A stretch of DNA of 7,777 nt from an uncultured Thermomicrobiales bacterium (lineage in GTDB: Bacteria; Chloroflexota; Chloroflexia; Thermomicrobiales; UBA6265): NCBI GenBank assembly GCA_902806355.1, contig CADCWI010000037.1, forward strand, positions 1 through 7,777, given 5' to 3'. Numbering within the stretch: position 1 is the stretch's first letter; each line of letters opens with the position of its first letter. A program made the translations under genes and the position numbers. Below are positions 5,613-7,777 of this stretch, in pieces. The notes beneath the pieces are model-generated. The model saw only the letters and a list, made by a program, of their open reading frames with translations, did not search any database and was not told where the DNA came from.

Positions 5613-6464
5613 ATGGATGGCGTACTGATCGCCTGTGGCCAGATCACCTGGCCCCGGGGGTCGATGACGCAGGAACAGATCCTGGCGGAGATCGCCCAGG
5701 CTGGCTACGACGGTGCACCGGCATCGCCGGCGGACATCGAAGCGACGCGAAGGCAGTTCGACGCTGCCGGGTTGAAGCCGGCACCGGGCTATCTCGGTGC
5801 CGAGTTCTGGGACGCGTCGCAGGCGGACGAGATCATCCAGCGCGCGACCGAACATGCACGGGCGGCAAGCCAGCTCGGACTTACCGAGCTCTATGTCGCC
5901 GCCAACCTCACACCCGAACGACGCGCCGTTTCCGGTCACGTTTCAGACAGTGATGCCGTGTCCGAAGACGGGTATCGCACCATGGCCGACACCCTGAACC
6001 GGGTCGGCGACGCGACGCTGCAGCACGGCGTCCGCACCTGTTTCCACAACCATGTCGGTTCCTTCATCGAGACTCGGGCGGAGATCGATCAGCTCTTTTC
6101 GCTGGTCGATCGCTCGCTCGTGTTCCAGGGGCCGGATGTCGGCCATCTTGCCTGGGCAGGCGACGATGTGGTCGCCTTCTGCCGCGATTACGCCAGCGAC
6201 ATCAAGACGATCCATATCAAGGACATCAACCCCAACGTCCTTAAGGAAGGAGTTGCCAACGGTTGGGATTACAAAGCCTTCTCCGATCACGGGATCTTCA
6301 CGGAACTCGGTGAAGGGCTCGTCGACTTCCCCGCCATCTTCAGGATTCTCGGCGAGGCAGACTTCCAGGGTTGGGTGGTCGTTGAAACAGACGTCACGCA
6401 GAAGTCCACCGCACTGGAAAGCGCCACGATTAGCCGCAATTACCTCAGGAGCATAGGCGTGTAA
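5613..6464 (+). CDS. Sugar phosphate isomerase/epimerase family protein, IolE-like
   Basis: Predicted cytoplasmic TIM-barrel, metal-dependent enzyme (AP-endonuclease/xylose-isomerase-like superfamily), 283 residues, the usual length. IolE removes water from 2-keto-myo-inositol; relatives are epimerases or isomerases of keto-sugars, so the reaction here is open. Visible blocks: GYDGAPA (31-37) near the first strands, CFHNHVGSFIET (143-154), GPDVGHLAWAGDD (173-185), IHIKDINPNVL (200-210), LGEGLVDFP (232-240) and GWVVVETD (253-260). Likely metal and catalytic residues are in the H145/H147/E153 cluster, D175, H178, H201 and E258. The DxGHLAWAGDD and H-x-KDI-P-VL pattern is what makes it IolE-like rather than a xylose isomerase. 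The ATG at 5613 has GAAGGGA eight bases before it; upstream in-frame ATGs at 5520 and 5562 are less likely. It is the first gene of the plus-strand unit, 70 nt before a binding-protein gene. Family call secure, substrate unknown. Confidence 0.88.
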   Translation: MDGVLIACGQITWPRGSMTQEQILAEIAQAGYDGAPASPADIEATRRQFDAAGLKPAPGYLGAEFWDASQADEIIQRATEHARAASQLGLTELYVAANLTPERRAVSGHVSDSDAVSEDGYRTMADTLNRVGDATLQHGVRTCFHNHVGSFIETRAEIDQLFSLVDRSLVFQGPDVGHLAWAGDDVVAFCRDYASDIKTIHIKDINPNVLKEGVANGWDYKAFSDHGIFTELGEGLVDFPAIFRILGEADFQGWVVVETDVTQKSTALESATISRNYLRSIGV

Positions 6465-6521
6465 GGACAATAACCAGGCCAACGGCACATCGAATCGGTA
6501 ACGGAACGTCCGACATATCTC

Positions 6522-6527
6522 AAGGAG
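6522..6527 (+). promoter_or_regulatory. Shine-Dalgarno AAGGAG that fixes a GTG start
   Basis: AAGGAG followed by seven bases and GTG. The Tat signal begins immediately, confirming the GTG start of the family-5 binding protein. The 70-nt gap behind the isomerase shows no terminator and only a small CGGA-ACG-TCCG repeat, so cotranscription is likely. Confidence 0.75.
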
Positions 6528-6534
6528 TCAAGTA

Positions 6535-7777
6535 GTGACCAAGCACGAAATCTCTCGACGAACACTCGTTGGTTCCGCCGCTGCCGCCGGTTCCGCGGCG
6601 GTGCTTGGGGTCAAGGCCGCGGATGTCGCCGCCGCGCCAGGCGCCGCCGCACCGGCCAGCGCAAGCACCAGCCAGGACATGAGCACCGTCAAGTACGCCA
6701 AGGTGATCGACACCATGCCGGCGGCGTTCCAGGAAGCGCCGATGCTGAAGGCAATGGTCGACGCCGGGACGCTTCCGCCGGTCGCTGAACGAATCGGCGA
6801 GGAGCCGCTGGTCGTCGAGCCGATCGAGATCGGCCAGTATGGTGGCGAGATCCGCGTCGGTGACATGTCCACCAATCTCTCCGGCTATGACATCGGCTGG
6901 GCGGCCGGTTGGCCCAACCACTGGATGCGCATCACTCCGGACCTGACCGGAGTCGAGCCGAACATCGCCAAGAGCGTCGATGTTTCCGAGGACAAGACGA
7001 CGTACACGATTCACATGCGCCGCGGCATGAAGTGGTCCGACGGCCAGCCGGTCACCTCTGCCGACATGATGTTCCTGTACGAGGACTGGCTGCTCAACGA
7101 GGAGCTCACGCCAGTCGTCGCACTGGAATTCCGGCCCGGTGACAAGGTCATGGAGGTCACGGCGCCGGATGAGTACACCATCCAGATCAAGTTCGCCGTT
7201 CCCCATCCGCGCTTCCTCCTGTCCCACATGGGACACTACTACGGCTGGTGGGCCGGTGAGCTGTTCCCACGGCACTACATGGAGCAGTTCCATCCCAAGT
7301 ACAACCCGAATGCGGCCCAGGAAGCGAAGGATGCTGGCTTCAGCACCTGGATGGAACGCTTCAATGACCTGAACAGCCTCGACAATAACCTGGAGCGCCC
7401 CTCCTACCACGCGATGATCGCGGTGGAGAGCACGCCGACCCTGGTCCGCTACCAGCGCAACCCCTACTACTGGGCGGTCGACTCCCAGGGCAACCAGCTT
7501 CCATACCTTGATGGCGCAGTCATGGAGCGGCTGCAGGACATCGAGAACTACCACGCCAAGATCGTCACCGGCGCCTATGACTTCGCGGCGGGCAATACGT
7601 CGGTCCTCAACTACGCCACCTACGAGGCGTCGGCCCAGACCGCCGGTTACCGCGTGCTGCGCTGGTCGAGCGGCCGCGGCGGCGAGAATTTCTACCAGCT
7701 CAACCTGAACTGGCCCGATGCCGAGCTGCGCACGATCCACCAGGACGTCCGCTACCGGCGGGCGATGTCGCTGGCGA
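6535..7777 (+). CDS. Tat-exported family-5 ABC transporter substrate-binding protein, 3' end outside window
   Basis: Extracytoplasmic binding protein of an Opp/Dpp-type importer; 414 codons are present and the gene runs off the window (typical members have about 550-650 residues). The Tat signal is SRRTLV (7-12) plus an Ala/Gly-rich stretch to about residue 35; an Ala/Ser-rich linker follows and there is no lipobox cysteine. A pre-domain segment, EAPMLKAMVDAGTLPPVAER (67-86), precedes IGQYGGEIRVG (99-109), the start of the SBP family-5 core. Core signatures include YTIHMRRGMKWSDGQPVTSAD (157-177) and RNPYYWAVDSQGNQLPYLD (308-326). Family-5 proteins bind peptides, nickel, opines or, in several bacteria, oligosaccharides. 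The neighbouring isomerase and sugar importer make a carbohydrate more likely, but this is inference. The GTG start is backed by AAGGAG. Permease and ATPase genes are expected just beyond the window. Confidence 0.92.
   Translation, partial: MTKHEISRRTLVGSAAAAGSAAVLGVKAADVAAAPGAAAPASASTSQDMSTVKYAKVIDTMPAAFQEAPMLKAMVDAGTLPPVAERIGEEPLVVEPIEIGQYGGEIRVGDMSTNLSGYDIGWAAGWPNHWMRITPDLTGVEPNIAKSVDVSEDKTTYTIHMRRGMKWSDGQPVTSADMMFLYEDWLLNEELTPVVALEFRPGDKVMEVTAPDEYTIQIKFAVPHPRFLLSHMGHYYGWWAGELFPRHYMEQFHPKYNPNAAQEAKDAGFSTWMERFNDLNSLDNNLERPSYHAMIAVESTPTLVRYQRNPYYWAVDSQGNQLPYLDGAVMERLQDIENYHAKIVTGAYDFAAGNTSVLNYATYEASAQTAGYRVLRWSSGRGGENFYQLNLNWPDAELRTIHQDVRYRRAMSLA

Noticed and set aside
5328..5939. Minus-strand open frame (203 codons) across the control region and isomerase start
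   Set aside because: Overlaps the isomerase antisense, Cys/Arg-rich with no domain, and would conflict with the predicted plus-strand promoter region.
6520..7740. Minus-strand open frame (406 codons) opposite the family-5 binding protein
   Set aside because: The plus strand encodes an unmistakable family-5 protein with start signals. The antisense product has the His/Val/Asp/Arg composition of a shadow.

Overview
The window (7,777 bp, GC-rich) reads as part of a carbohydrate-uptake locus. Two divergent transcription units are separated by a 590-bp control region. Both exported binding proteins carry twin-arginine (Tat) signals of the form ISRR-x-LV, and neither has a lipobox cysteine. Together with strong Shine-Dalgarno sites, TTG/GTG starts and GC-rich codon use, this style reminds me of Chloroflexota (Thermomicrobia-like). 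That assignment is an inference from style, not from a marker gene, and an actinobacterium or other GC-rich lineage remains possible.

Left part, minus strand, read from 5022 down to 65: a complete four-gene ABC sugar importer of the CUT2 (ribose/galactose-type) class. The order is binding protein (3973-5022), double-domain ATPase (2153-3748), permease 1 (1137-2156) and permease 2 (65-1090). Gene order and protein motifs match Escherichia coli ytfQ-ytfR-ytfT-yjfF, the galactofuranose importer. Relatives of this family also take up fructose (Bifidobacterium FruEKFG) or arabinose-type sugars, so the substrate is not settled by family alone. The ATPase and permease 1 overlap by four bases (ATGA), and the permeases are 46 nt apart. 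The binding-protein gene is set off from the ATPase by a 224-nt spacer containing three inverted repeats, which would suit extra expression of the binding protein.

Centre, 5023-5612: no gene. It holds sigma70-like promoters in both directions (perfect TTGACA boxes on each strand), a perfect AAACCGGTTT palindrome typical of LacI-family operators placed at the start of the minus-strand unit, and two further palindromes just upstream of the plus-strand promoter.

Right part, plus strand: a sugar-phosphate isomerase/epimerase-type TIM-barrel enzyme resembling inosose dehydratase IolE (5613-6464), then, 70 nt on, the first 414 codons of a family-5 (Opp/Dpp-type) extracellular binding protein (6535 to the window edge). 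The right unit probably continues with Opp-type permeases and ATPases beyond the window.

Taken together, the locus looks built to import a monosaccharide (CUT2) and a larger solute, possibly an oligosaccharide (family 5), and to process a sugar or polyol with the isomerase. No regulator gene, kinase, glycosidase, RNA gene, mobile element or CRISPR array was seen. I found no clearly undescribed system. The most checkable novelties are the operator architecture and the structured intercistronic spacer.
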